Origin: Siphonodentalium dalli | Lineage: Eukaryota; Mollusca; Scaphopoda; Gadilida; Siphonodentaliidae | NCBI GenBank assembly: GCA_032622095.1 | Contig: CP136066.1 | Span: 47,838,911 to 47,902,910 of the forward strand | DNA length: 64,000 nt | Reading direction: 5' to 3' | Shown: one piece after another, positions 31,776 through 45,321 of the stretch | Numbering within the stretch: the stretch's first letter is position 1 | Layout: each line of letters begins with the position of its first letter | Made by a program: the position numbers and the translations under genes | The notes under the pieces: model-generated | Databases searched by the model: none | What the model was told of the DNA's origin: nothing | Seen by the model: only the letters and a program-made list of their open reading frames with translations

Positions 31776-32460
31776 AGAGAGGGTTTGAATTTGAGTAATA
31801 TATATCACCCGTCACAACGTTATACGCTACCAGGGTTAAACCGTTCAATATAAATTATTAAAAAGTGTACTAATCTTGCGTATATATACTACTTATCACA
31901 TCCACTCATCGAAAAGTTTTTATCTCAATATATGATTTTCGGAGTAATTTTGCCCATTTGATCTTCGGTGGAATTTTCCAAATCTGAACCCACCCGACAC
32001 AAACACTCCCTTGAGCAGGTTGCGTTTATATTAGAGAGGTCAAATTTTAGAGTCATACCTACAGTATACCGGCTTATGTACCACCGCATTAAACTCGCTC
32101 CTACATCGGCCCGTTTGGATTTGGGGCTAAAAATCGGCTAGTGATAGACTACAGAAGTATACATATTTATGATATATAGCGTTGTCACGAGTAAACCGTT
32201 CCATCTGAAAATTAGAAAATTGCGCTCTAGATGCGCGTGAACACTAGCTATCAGATGTACTCGTCAAAAAAAATTATCTCGATGTTTGAATTTGAAGTAT
32301 AGCGGTCAAGATTTGGGGGGGGGGGGGCGTGAATAGAATATCCAAATGTACCTGCTACATTACCTTGCTCTTTAATTAGCCCTTTTGGATTTGGTGGGAA
32401 GAATAGGTGCATTTTCCTGTTCCCCGTATAGCGGAAAGGGGTATATATATATAGTCACGC
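31776..32460. other. Unique DNA, G13 run, no gene recognised
   Basis: A 13-base G run lies at 32315-32327. The rest is AT-rich with no recognised gene or repeat. Confidence 0.4.
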
Positions 32461-32544
32461 ATTTCAATCAGTTTGGATATACAGTTTAAATATACACAGT
32501 TATATGCCTATATATTTAATACTAATATATTTTCTTATAAATTA

Positions 32545-32630
32545 ACAGCGCAGTCCGTAGACCAGTGGTGAGAGCGTCAAACCCTCAGTTTGTGTTTTAT
32601 TGCGACGTGAGTTCGAATCCCGTCAAATTA
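32545..32630 (+). ncRNA. tRNA-like Pol III segment, copy 1
   Basis: The box A-like TAGACCAGTGGT (32558-32569) and box B GTTCGAATCC (32611-32620) are followed by a run of seven T at 32632-32638, a typical Pol III stop. A CAAA...TTTG stem with a 7-nt loop CCCTCAG sits where an anticodon arm would be. The position before the putative anticodon is C rather than the invariant T, the T-stem has a mismatch, and no 7-bp acceptor stem forms. It is therefore more likely a tRNA-derived SINE head or tRNA pseudogene than a working tRNA. Confidence 0.4.
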
Positions 32631-32815
32631 TCTTTTTTTATTTTTTATTTTTAACATGTTTTGGTGTATTTTAATCATCAAATACGAATAATACCAAACT
32701 AAAGATAATGTAAAGATGCTTTTTATATTCGATTTCAATCAATTTGAATATAAAGTTTAAATATACACAGTTATATGCCTATATATTTAATACTAATATA
32801 TTTTCTTATAAATTA

Positions 32816-32901
32816 ACAGCGCCGTGCGTAGCCCAGAGGTGAGAGCGTCAAACCTTCAGTTTGTGTTTTATTGCGACGTGAGTTCGAATCCCGTCAAATT
32901 A
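32816..32901 (+). ncRNA. tRNA-like Pol III segment, copy 2
   Basis: The segment has a box A-like TAGCCCAGAGGT (32829-32840) and box B GTTCGAATCC (32882-32891), followed by a five-T run. It differs from copy 1 at a handful of positions, including the loop (CCTTCAG instead of CCCTCAG). It lacks a proper acceptor stem, as copy 1 does. Confidence 0.4.
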
Positions 32902-32984
32902 TCTTTTTGTATTTTTTATTTTTAACATGTTTTGGTGTATTTTAATCATCAAATACGAATAATACCAAACTAAAGATAATGTAA

Positions 32985-34229
32985 AATGTGTTATTGAATC
33001 GGATATAAAACAATAAACACGTGGGTCGGTTTTCGCATATATAACATGAAGCGCGCTTAATGAACGTTCGGTCCGAAGAATATAATGAGTGATTAACAAC
33101 AACACACAAATAGTTTGAACGTAATCGAACAGAAAAGAGCGTTCTCTATAAGTAGATTCCTTTATGGTAGGAATAATGAGCGGTTGTTTCACGTTTGCTT
33201 TTTTGACAAGACTTAAATGACGGAGTACGAAACTATCAGTGGTGTTTTAGTTTGCGAAAGTATAAAAGGAGTCATTTCCAATTCGGCAGACATATACTCA
33301 CGGAAAGAATTGAATGTCTATCAGCAGTATACTACGGTTTATAACAATATACAAATTGATCTTACGAAACTGATGATGTTTGCATGTTTCTATGTGTTTA
33401 TCGTTGTTATCGCAAACGGAATAATTGGCTATACGTCGTCATTACGTTAGTAGAAATATACACCGTATAACGAAGGCTTGTTTGACCAAATTAATGTAAT
33501 GTTTGTATTTTGTTTGGTTGTATATGATATGCAATGCGTTGAAGATGCGAAAGAAAATACAAAAGTGAAATGCACGCACGCAGATAGCTCATGACACACT
33601 CTACACGATAAAATGATAATTTACCACACACCATGGGCTACACAATTTACGAATAGGTGGGTTTATATTAAAATCCAAGTTATTTGCTTTATAACGGCTC
33701 CGATATGTACTCATACCAATATACCACTCTGGAAATGATTGTTGGAATTCGACGGGCGTTCTATCAGTTCTATGGTAGACGATTGAGACTGGTCCGCGGC
33801 AAGACGGGTGTATTCGAATCGGAGGTAGGTTCCATCCCACGGGGGATGGGGTAGCCGGAGGAAGGAGAGAGGGGAGTGACAAATTTTTGGCGTATATATA
33901 GATAATATATATTATATATATAAGCGGAATTATTTTGAAGAGCTCTTTTCACTTGACTGAGAAAAAAATAATGTTCTAAGTCCAAAAGTTTTGGTTGAAA
34001 TATTGGAGCCTTTTTCAAAAAGTGAAAACAAAATGAACGACTTTTCTGGAACAGGGCGATTTCGATCCGTTTTGGACTCTGGATTCCCCAAAAGTTATCT
34101 CCGTTTCGCGTGTAGCATAATATGACTTTTATGAATAAGTAACGGATAGTTTGGGGAATGAGATGTGAGCTTGTACAACATTCGTTCATAGTTCGCGAAT
34201 TACATTTGGATAGACATATTTCTGTTATA
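32985..34229. other. Unique DNA before the satellite array
   Basis: Apart from the doubtful small frame at 33217, nothing is recognised. A TA-rich stretch with dyad symmetry lies at about 33893-33922. The words near 33830 (AGGTTCCATCCCACGGGGGATGG) are GC-rich but not identifiable. Confidence 0.4.
33217..33450 (+). CDS. Doubtful small ORF with a C-terminal hydrophobic segment
   Basis: The frame encodes 77 residues, starting at ATG just after an in-frame TAA. Residues 1-50 are mixed polar; about residues 51-72 (LMMFACFYVFIVVIANGIIG) are hydrophobic and could be a membrane segment. A TATAAGTAG word lies about 70 bp upstream. No AATAAA follows closely and no family is recognised. It is the only open frame in the non-array part that is not explained by a repeat and has a plausible start, but chance remains the simpler explanation. 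Confidence 0.15.
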   Translation: MTEYETISGVLVCESIKGVISNSADIYSRKELNVYQQYTTVYNNIQIDLTKLMMFACFYVFIVVIANGIIGYTSSLR

Positions 34230-34289
34230 TCCCAAATTTCATATGATTCGGAGAAGAATTAAAAATTGGTACCCTGACCCACACTACTG
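34230..34289 (+). repeat. Diverged left edge of the satellite array
   Basis: The first 60 bp (TTTCATATGATTCGGAGAAG, then TTGGTACCCTGACCCACACTAC) resembles the end of a unit but lacks the roughly 150 bp from CCGGACCACCCC through the GCACATGG region that internal units carry before the phase marker. It is either a degenerate edge or an older version of the unit. Confidence 0.75.
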
Positions 34290-34873
34290 GACCGACACTT
34301 GCAAACTTTGAGGGCCCGTAACTCTTGCATTTCTTCTCGGATTACAAAAATCCTTTCCGGTATGGGTTTGTTTTCGTTCAGGGAATCTACATACTTAAAT
34401 AGATGAATGTCAATAATAAAAAAAAATTGCGAAAATATTGCCCCCACCCCAGTGTAAAAATATATGTCCAACCCTGTCAAATTTTCTTCCTCGGACTAAG
34501 CTGACAACGGTCAACACGACTACAAAAACCAAATACAGTTATCTGGAATGATACGGGAGGACAACAGAGTACAATAAAATAGAGGTTTGCCAACTATGGG
34601 CGGTAACTCTTCAGGGAAAGGGCGGACCCAAGATTTTATGCCCGTGGGCAGTAGTGCATATCGAGATGTGCATACGGTCTAATTTTCGATGCTCTGCTTC
34701 TTATAATTTCCGAGATAATAAAATGACATTTTTTCAAATAAAGGGAGATAACTCCTCGGGGAAAACGCGGACAATATTCGTTATGCGACGATGGCATACA
34801 ACTCTTTGATCCCAAGATACGTACCAAGTTTTAGTGTGCTACTCCTGGTACTTTTCGAGTAATAAGTGTCCAG

Positions 34874-34908
<35 letters not shown>

Positions 34909-36024
34909 AAAATAATCGAAAAAGGGCCATAACTCTGTCAAAATATATTGGACCAACATCCGGATAGCATTATTTTTAGTAGACCTTAGATGCCTACATT
35001 CGCTAGAGATTTCGCGGTCCTCCTCCCATTAGTTTCTGAGTATTTCCAATTAAACAGAAAACGGCCGCAGTAGAAAAACAATATACTTCCTTGGTTACAC
35101 CATGGAAGTATAATAATAGGGCAAATCATGAGCTCAATAAATCGCAGTTAAGGGACGGAAAATATGAATTAGGATGATTATATCTTTCCCTTAACATGTG
35201 TGGGTTGATCTCAAGTGTTTGGGAGTGACCCCACCCCTGCCTCGAAATTGGGTGACGGGATTGGGAAATAGTCAAACCCGGCCCAAAATGCGAATTTTGA
35301 GAGCCCGTAACTCCGTTATTTTCCAATGGATTTAAAAATTGTTTTGAGTATTGTGATCAGCTACTTACATTGATTATTTGTTATAAATTTTGTCTGATTC
35401 AGAGACGAATAACATTTTGTTTATTGGAAAGAATACGGGCCCACATTCAAAGTTTGAGGGCCCAAATCTCCGCCATTTTTTAACGGATTTACAATCTGTT
35501 TTCAGTTTTATGATCAACGTGTATGGTATATGTTATATATCAAGTTTCATATGATTCGGAGACGAAATAAATTTTGGTACCCCGGACCACCCCTCCCCTG
35601 ACCCACAACACTGAACCGACACTGGCAAAATTTGGCTCATCGCGTGCTCTCTTCAGACCGCACGCATTGGCGTATCAGTTGACATCCAAAGTTTGACATC
35701 TTCGGAGGAGATGTGATCACAAGCATATGGGGCCAAATTTGCATTGTTTGAAGGCCCACAACTCTGACATTTTTCAATGGATTTTCGAAATTCTTTCAGT
35801 TTCTAGATCGGTTGGCGGTATGGATGTTATATTCCAAGTTTCATCCGATTCGGAGAAGAATACAAAATTGGTACCCCGGACCACCCCTCCCCTGACCCAC
35901 AACACTGAACCGACACTGGCAAAATTTGGCCCATCGCGTGCTCTCTTCAGACCGCACGCACTGGGATATCAGACGACATCCAAAGTTCGACATCTTCGGA
36001 GGAGATAGGGTCACAAGCACATGG
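34290..36024 (+). repeat. Reference satellite unit (type A) with internal modules
   Basis: The unit contains seven diverged modules marked by a GGGCCnnAACTC-like word: GAGGGCCCGTAACTCTTGC (34310), GGGCGGTAACTC (34599), AAGGGAGATAACTCC (34740), AAGGGCCATAACTCTG (34923), GAGAGCCCGTAACTCCG (35300), GAGGGCCCAAATCTCCG (35456) and GAAGGCCCACAACTCTG (35750). Several are followed by a TTTTTcAAtGGATTT-like word. A (TAA)n microsatellite of about 11 units lies near 34876. The segment from GGTACCCCGG at 35576 is duplicated at 35870, an offset of 294 bp, with about 150 bp of clear similarity. The unit is thus a higher-order repeat. Confidence 0.85.
34871..34909 (+). repeat. (TAA)n microsatellite inside the satellite unit
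   Basis: About 11 TAA repeats follow CCAGTA in type A units. Type B units have about 6. The count is constant within each subfamily, so it behaves as a subfamily marker here rather than a freely varying microsatellite. Confidence 0.9.
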
Positions 36025-36608
36025 GACCGACACTTGCAAACTTTGAGGGCCCGTAACTCTTGCATTTCTTCTCGGATTACAAAAATCCTTTCCGGTATGG
36101 GTTTGTTTTCGTTCAGGGAATCTACATACTTAAATAGATGAATGTCAATAATAAAAAAAAATTGCGAAAATATTGCCCCCACCCCAGTGTAAAAATATAT
36201 GTCCAACCCTGTCAAATTTTCTTCCTCGGACTAAGCTGACAACGGTCAACACGACTACAAAAACCAAATACAGTTATCTGGAATGATACGGGAGGACAAC
36301 AGAGTACAATAAAATAGAGGTTTGCCAACTATGGGCGGTAACTCTTCAGGGAAAGGGCGGACCCAAGATTTTATGCCCGTGGGCAGTAGTGCATATCGAG
36401 ATGTGCATACGGTCTAATTTTCGATGCTCTGCTTCTTATAATTTCCGAGATAATAAAATGACATTTTTTCAAATAAAGGGAGATAACTCCTCGGGGAAAA
36501 CGCGGACAATATTCGTTATGCGACGATGGCATACAACTCTTTGATCCCAAGATACGTACCAAGTTTTAGTGTGCTACTCCTGGTACTTTTCGAGTAATAA
36601 GTGTCCAG

Positions 36609-36643
<35 letters not shown>

Positions 36644-38343
36644 AAAATAATCGAAAAAGGGCCATAACTCTGTCAAAATATATTGGACCAACATCCGGAT
36701 AGCATTATTTTTAGTAGACCTTAGATGCCTACATTCGCTAGAGATTTCGCGGTCCTCCTCCCATTAGTTTCTGAGTATTTCCAATTAAACAGAAAACGGC
36801 CGCAGTAGAAAAACAATATACTTCCTTGGTTACACCATGGAAGTATAATAATAGGGCAAATCATGAGCTCAATAAATCGCAGTTAAGGGACGGAAAATAT
36901 GAATTAGGATGATTATATCTTTCCCTTAACATGTGTGGGTTGATCTCAAGTGTTTGGGAGTGACCCCACCCCTGCCTCGAAATTGGGTGACGGGATTGGG
37001 AAATAGTCAAACCCGGCCCAAAATGCGAATTTTGAGAGCCCGTAACTCCGTTATTTTCCAATGGATTTAAAAATTGTTTTGAGTATTGTGATCAGCTACT
37101 TACATTGATTATTTGTTATAAATTTTGTCTGATTCAGAGACGAATAACATTTTGTTTATTGGAAAGAATACGGGCCCACATTCAAAGTTTGAGGGCCCAA
37201 ATCTCCGCCATTTTTTAACGGATTTACAATCTGTTTTCAGTTTTATGATCAACGTGTATGGTATATGTTATATATCAAGTTTCATATGATTCGGAGACGA
37301 AATAAATTTTGGTACCCCGGACCACCCCTCCCCTGACCCACAACACTGAACCGACACTGGCAAAATTTGGCTCATCGCGTGCTCTCTTCAGACCGCACGC
37401 ATTGGCGTATCAGTTGACATCCAAAGTTTGACATCTTCGGAGGAGATGTGATCACAAGCATATGGGGCCAAATTTGCATTGTTTGAAGGCCCACAACTCT
37501 GACATTTTTCAATGGATTTTCGAAATTCTTTCAGTTTCTAGATCGGTTGGCGGTATGGATGTTATATTCCAAGTTTCATCCGATTCGGAGAAGAATACAA
37601 AATTGGTACCCCGGACCACCCCTCCCCTGACCCACAACACTGAACCGACACTGGCAAAATTTGGCCCATCGCGTGCTCTCTTCAGACCGCACGCACTGGG
37701 ATATCAGACGACATCCAAAGTTCGACATCTTCGGAGGAGATAGGGTCACAAGCACATGGGACCGACACTTGCAAACTTTGAGGGCCCGTAACTCTTGCAT
37801 TTCTTCTCGGATTACAAAAATCCTTTCCGGTATGGGTTTGTTTTCGTTCAGGGAATCTACATACTTAAATAGATGAATGTCAATAATAAAAAAAAATTGC
37901 GAAAATATTGCCCCCACCCCAGTGTAAAAATATATGTCCAACCCTGTCAAATTTTCTTCCTCGGACTAAGCTGACAACGGTCAACACGACTACAAAAACC
38001 AAATACAGTTATCTGGAATGATACGGGAGGACAACAGAGTACAATAAAATAGAGGTTTGCCAACTATGGGCGGTAACTCTTCAGGGAAAGGGCGGACCCA
38101 AGATTTTATGCCCGTGGGCAGTAGTGCATATCGAGATGTGCATACGGTCTAATTTTCGATGCTCTGCTTCTTATAATTTCCGAGATAATAAAATGACATT
38201 TTTTCAAATAAAGGGAGATAACTCCTCGGGGAAAACGCGGACAATATTCGTTATGCGACGATGGCATACAACTCTTTGATCCCAAGATACGTACCAAGTT
38301 TTAGTGTGCTACTCCTGGTACTTTTCGAGTAATAAGTGTCCAG

Positions 38344-38378
<35 letters not shown>

Positions 38379-40078
38379 AAAATAATCGAAAAAGGGCCAT
38401 AACTCTGTCAAAATATATTGGACCAACATCCGGATAGCATTATTTTTAGTAGACCTTAGATGCCTACATTCGCTAGAGATTTCGCGGTCCTCCTCCCATT
38501 AGTTTCTGAGTATTTCCAATTAAACAGAAAACGGCCGCAGTAGAAAAACAATATACTTCCTTGGTTACACCATGGAAGTATAATAATAGGGCAAATCATG
38601 AGCTCAATAAATCGCAGTTAAGGGACGGAAAATATGAATTAGGATGATTATATCTTTCCCTTAACATGTGTGGGTTGATCTCAAGTGTTTGGGAGTGACC
38701 CCACCCCTGCCTCGAAATTGGGTGACGGGATTGGGAAATAGTCAAACCCGGCCCAAAATGCGAATTTTGAGAGCCCGTAACTCCGTTATTTTCCAATGGA
38801 TTTAAAAATTGTTTTGAGTATTGTGATCAGCTACTTACATTGATTATTTGTTATAAATTTTGTCTGATTCAGAGACGAATAACATTTTGTTTATTGGAAA
38901 GAATACGGGCCCACATTCAAAGTTTGAGGGCCCAAATCTCCGCCATTTTTTAACGGATTTACAATCTGTTTTCAGTTTTATGATCAACGTGTATGGTATA
39001 TGTTATATATCAAGTTTCATATGATTCGGAGACGAAATAAATTTTGGTACCCCGGACCACCCCTCCCCTGACCCACAACACTGAACCGACACTGGCAAAA
39101 TTTGGCTCATCGCGTGCTCTCTTCAGACCGCACGCATTGGCGTATCAGTTGACATCCAAAGTTTGACATCTTCGGAGGAGATGTGATCACAAGCATATGG
39201 GGCCAAATTTGCATTGTTTGAAGGCCCACAACTCTGACATTTTTCAATGGATTTTCGAAATTCTTTCAGTTTCTAGATCGGTTGGCGGTATGGATGTTAT
39301 ATTCCAAGTTTCATCCGATTCGGAGAAGAATACAAAATTGGTACCCCGGACCACCCCTCCCCTGACCCACAACACTGAACCGACACTGGCAAAATTTGGC
39401 CCATCGCGTGCTCTCTTCAGACCGCACGCACTGGGATATCAGACGACATCCAAAGTTCGACATCTTCGGAGGAGATAGGGTCACAAGCACATGGGACCGA
39501 CACTTGCAAACTTTGAGGGCCCGTAACTCTTGCATTTCTTCTCGGATTACAAAAATCCTTTCCGGTATGGGTTTGTTTTCGTTCAGGGAATCTACATACT
39601 TAAATAGATGAATGTCAATAATAAAAAAAAATTGCGAAAATATTGCCCCCACCCCAGTGTAAAAATATATGTCCAACCCTGTCAAATTTTCTTCCTCGGA
39701 CTAAGCTGACAACGGTCAACACGACTACAAAAACCAAATACAGTTATCTGGAATGATACGGGAGGACAACAGAGTACAATAAAATAGAGGTTTGCCAACT
39801 ATGGGCGGTAACTCTTCAGGGAAAGGGCGGACCCAAGATTTTATGCCCGTGGGCAGTAGTGCATATCGAGATGTGCATACGGTCTAATTTTCGATGCTCT
39901 GCTTCTTATAATTTCCGAGATAATAAAATGACATTTTTTCAAATAAAGGGAGATAACTCCTCGGGGAAAACGCGGACAATATTCGTTATGCGACGATGGC
40001 ATACAACTCTTTGATCCCAAGATACGTACCAAGTTTTAGTGTGCTACTCCTGGTACTTTTCGAGTAATAAGTGTCCAG

Positions 40079-40113
<35 letters not shown>

Positions 40114-41816
40114 AAAATAATCGAAAAAGGGCCATAACTCTGTCAAAATATATTGGACCAACATCCGGATAGCATTATTTTTAGTAGACCTTAGATGCCT
40201 ACATTCGCTAGAGATTTCGCGGTCCTCCTCCCATTAGTTTCTGAGTATTTCCAATTAAACAGAAAACGGCCGCAGTAGAAAAACAATATACTTCCTTGGT
40301 TACACCATGGAAGTATAATAATAGGGCAAATCATGAGCTCAATAAATCGCAGTTAAGGGACGGCGGAAAATATGAATTAGGATGATTATATCTTTCCCTT
40401 AACATGTGTGGGTTGATCTCAAGTGTTTGGGAGTGACCCCACCCCTGCCTCGAAATTGGGTGACGGGATTGGGAAATAGTCAAACCCGGCCCAAAATGCG
40501 AATTTTGAGAGCCCGTAACTCCGTTATTTTCCAATGGATTTAAAAATTGTTTTGAGTATTGTGATCAGCTACTTACATTGATTATTTGTTATAAATTTTG
40601 TCTGATTCAGAGACGAATAACATTTTGTTTATTGGAAAGAATACGGGCCCACATTCAAAGTTTGAGGGCCCAAATCTCCGCCATTTTTTAACGGATTTAC
40701 AATCTGTTTTCAGTTTTATGATCAACGTGTATGGTATATGTTATATATCAAGTTTCATATGATTCGGAGACGAAATAAATTTTGGTACCCCGGACCACCC
40801 CTCCCCTGACCCACAACACTGAACCGACACTGGCAAAATTTGGCTCATCGCGTGCTCTCTTCAGACCGCACGCATTGGCGTATCAGTTGACATCCAAAGT
40901 TTGACATCTTCGGAGGAGATGTGATCACAAGCATATGGGGCCAAATTTGCATTGTTTGAAGGCCCACAACTCTGACATTTTTCAATGGATTTTCGAAATT
41001 CTTTCAGTTTCTAGATCGGTTGGCGGTATGGATGTTATATTCCAAGTTTCATCCGATTCGGAGAAGAATACAAAATTGGTACCCCGGACCACCCCTCCCC
41101 TGACCCACAACACTGAACCGACACTGGCAAAATTTGGCCCATCGCGTGCTCTCTTCAGACCGCACGCACTGGGATATCAGACGACATCCAAAGTTCGACA
41201 TCTTCGGAGGAGATAGGGTCACAAGCACATGGGACCGACACTTGCAAACTTTGAGGGCCCGTAACTCTTGCATTTCTTCTCGGATTACAAAAATCCTTTC
41301 CGGTATGGGTTTGTTTTCGTTCAGGGAATCTACATACTTAAATAGATGAATGTCAATAATAAAAAAAAATTGCGAAAATATTGCCCCCACCCCAGTGTAA
41401 AAATATATGTCCAACCCTGTCAAATTTTCTTCCTCGGACTAAGCTGACAACGGTCAACACGACTACAAAAACCAAATACAGTTATCTGGAATGATACGGG
41501 AGGACAACAGAGTACAATAAAATAGAGGTTTGCCAACTATGGGCGGTAACTCTTCAGGGAAAGGGCGGACCCAAGATTTTATGCCCGTGGGCAGTAGTGC
41601 ATATCGAGATGTGCATACGGTCTAATTTTCGATGCTCTGCTTCTTATAATTTCCGAGATAATAAAATGACATTTTTTCAAATAAAGGGAGATAACTCCTC
41701 GGGGAAAACGCGGACAATATTCGTTATGCGACGATGGCATACAACTCTTTGATCCCAAGATACGTACCAAGTTTTAGTGTGCTACTCCTGGTACTTTTCG
41801 AGTAATAAGTGTCCAG

Positions 41817-41851
<35 letters not shown>

Positions 41852-43551
41852 AAAATAATCGAAAAAGGGCCATAACTCTGTCAAAATATATTGGACCAAC
41901 ATCCGGATAGCATTATTTTTAGTAGACCTTAGATGCCTACATTCGCTAGAGATTTCGCGGTCCTCCTCCCATTAGTTTCTGAGTATTTCCAATTAAACAG
42001 AAAACGGCCGCAGTAGAAAAACAATATACTTCCTTGGTTACACCATGGAAGTATAATAATAGGGCAAATCATGAGCTCAATAAATCGCAGTTAAGGGACG
42101 GAAAATATGAATTAGGATGATTATATCTTTCCCTTAACATGTGTGGGTTGATCTCAAGTGTTTGGGAGTGACCCCACCCCTGCCTCGAAATTGGGTGACG
42201 GGATTGGGAAATAGTCAAACCCGGCCCAAAATGCGAATTTTGAGAGCCCGTAACTCCGTTATTTTCCAATGGATTTAAAAATTGTTTTGAGTATTGTGAT
42301 CAGCTACTTACATTGATTATTTGTTATAAATTTTGTCTGATTCAGAGACGAATAACATTTTGTTTATTGGAAAGAATACGGGCCCACATTCAAAGTTTGA
42401 GGGCCCAAATCTCCGCCATTTTTTAACGGATTTACAATCTGTTTTCAGTTTTATGATCAACGTGTATGGTATATGTTATATATCAAGTTTCATATGATTC
42501 GGAGACGAAATAAATTTTGGTACCCCGGACCACCCCTCCCCTGACCCACAACACTGAACCGACACTGGCAAAATTTGGCTCATCGCGTGCTCTCTTCAGA
42601 CCGCACGCATTGGCGTATCAGTTGACATCCAAAGTTTGACATCTTCGGAGGAGATGTGATCACAAGCATATGGGGCCAAATTTGCATTGTTTGAAGGCCC
42701 ACAACTCTGACATTTTTCAATGGATTTTCGAAATTCTTTCAGTTTCTAGATCGGTTGGCGGTATGGATGTTATATTCCAAGTTTCATCCGATTCGGAGAA
42801 GAATACAAAATTGGTACCCCGGACCACCCCTCCCCTGACCCACAACACTGAACCGACACTGGCAAAATTTGGCCCATCGCGTGCTCTCTTCAGACCGCAC
42901 GCACTGGGATATCAGACGACATCCAAAGTTCGACATCTTCGGAGGAGATAGGGTCACAAGCACATGGGACCGACACTTGCAAACTTTGAGGGCCCGTAAC
43001 TCTTGCATTTCTTCTCGGATTACAAAAATCCTTTCCGGTATGGGTTTGTTTTCGTTCAGGGAATCTACATACTTAAATAGATGAATGTCAATAATAAAAA
43101 AAAATTGCGAAAATATTGCCCCCACCCCAGTGTAAAAATATATGTCCAACCCTGTCAAATTTTCTTCCTCGGACTAAGCTGACAACGGTCAACACGACTA
43201 CAAAAACCAAATACAGTTATCTGGAATGATACGGGAGGACAACAGAGTACAATAAAATAGAGGTTTGCCAACTATGGGCGGTAACTCTTCAGGGAAAGGG
43301 CGGACCCAAGATTTTATGCCCGTGGGCAGTAGTGCATATCGAGATGTGCATACGGTCTAATTTTCGATGCTCTGCTTCTTATAATTTCCGAGATAATAAA
43401 ATGACATTTTTTCAAATAAAGGGAGATAACTCCTCGGGGAAAACGCGGACAATATTCGTTATGCGACGATGGCATACAACTCTTTGATCCCAAGATACGT
43501 ACCAAGTTTTAGTGTGCTACTCCTGGTACTTTTCGAGTAATAAGTGTCCAG

Positions 43552-43586
<35 letters not shown>

Positions 43587-45286
43587 AAAATAATCGAAAA
43601 AGGGCCATAACTCTGTCAAAATATATTGGACCAACATCCGGATAGCATTATTTTTAGTAGACCTTAGATGCCTACATTCGCTAGAGATTTCGCGGTCCTC
43701 CTCCCATTAGTTTCTGAGTATTTCCAATTAAACAGAAAACGGCCGCAGTAGAAAAACAATATACTTCCTTGGTTACACCATGGAAGTATAATAATAGGGC
43801 AAATCATGAGCTCAATAAATCGCAGTTAAGGGACGGAAAATATGAATTAGGATGATTATATCTTTCCCTTAACATGTGTGGGTTGATCTCAAGTGTTTGG
43901 GAGTGACCCCACCCCTGCCTCGAAATTGGGTGACGGGATTGGGAAATAGTCAAACCCGGCCCAAAATGCGAATTTTGAGAGCCCGTAACTCCGTTATTTT
44001 CCAATGGATTTAAAAATTGTTTTGAGTATTGTGATCAGCTACTTACATTGATTATTTGTTATAAATTTTGTCTGATTCAGAGACGAATAACATTTTGTTT
44101 ATTGGAAAGAATACGGGCCCACATTCAAAGTTTGAGGGCCCAAATCTCCGCCATTTTTTAACGGATTTACAATCTGTTTTCAGTTTTATGATCAACGTGT
44201 ATGGTATATGTTATATATCAAGTTTCATATGATTCGGAGACGAAATAAATTTTGGTACCCCGGACCACCCCTCCCCTGACCCACAACACTGAACCGACAC
44301 TGGCAAAATTTGGCTCATCGCGTGCTCTCTTCAGACCGCACGCATTGGCGTATCAGTTGACATCCAAAGTTTGACATCTTCGGAGGAGATGTGATCACAA
44401 GCATATGGGGCCAAATTTGCATTGTTTGAAGGCCCACAACTCTGACATTTTTCAATGGATTTTCGAAATTCTTTCAGTTTCTAGATCGGTTGGCGGTATG
44501 GATGTTATATTCCAAGTTTCATCCGATTCGGAGAAGAATACAAAATTGGTACCCCGGACCACCCCTCCCCTGACCCACAACACTGAACCGACACTGGCAA
44601 AATTTGGCCCATCGCGTGCTCTCTTCAGACCGCACGCACTGGGATATCAGACGACATCCAAAGTTCGACATCTTCGGAGGAGATAGGGTCACAAGCACAT
44701 GGGACCGACACTTGCAAACTTTGAGGGCCCGTAACTCTTGCATTTCTTCTCGGATTACAAAAATCCTTTCCGGTATGGGTTTGTTTTCGTTCAGGGAATC
44801 TACATACTTAAATAGATGAATGTCAATAATAAAAAAAAATTGCGAAAATATTGCCCCCACCCCAGTGTAAAAATATATGTCCAACCCTGTCAAATTTTCT
44901 TCCTCGGACTAAGCTGACAACGGTCAACACGACTACAAAAACCAAATACAGTTATCTGGAATGATACGGGAGGACAACAGAGTACAATAAAATAGAGGTT
45001 TGCCAACTATGGGCGGTAACTCTTCAGGGAAAGGGCGGACCCAAGATTTTATGCCCGTGGGCAGTAGTGCATATCGAGATGTGCATACGGTCTAATTTTC
45101 GATGCTCTGCTTCTTATAATTTCCGAGATAATAAAATGACATTTTTTCAAATAAAGGGAGATAACTCCTCGGGGAAAACGCGGACAATATTCGTTATGCG
45201 ACGATGGCATACAACTCTTTGATCCCAAGATACGTACCAAGTTTTAGTGTGCTACTCCTGGTACTTTTCGAGTAATAAGTGTCCAG

Positions 45287-45321
<35 letters not shown>

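Larger units (their letters stand above)
32461..32984 (+). repeat. 271-bp tandem duplication carrying tRNA-like boxes
   Basis: Unit 1 runs from 32461 to about 32731 and unit 2 from 32732 to about 32984, with a constant 271-bp offset: ATTTCAATCA at 32461/32732, TATACACAGTTATATGCC at 32491/32762, GTTCGAATCC at 32611/32882. The copies differ by only a few substitutions. Each holds one tRNA-like segment followed by a T-run. Confidence 0.92.

Noticed and set aside
32545-32901. Two functional tRNA genes.
   Set aside because: Box A and box B are good, but no acceptor stem forms, the T-stem has a mismatch and the base before the anticodon is not T.
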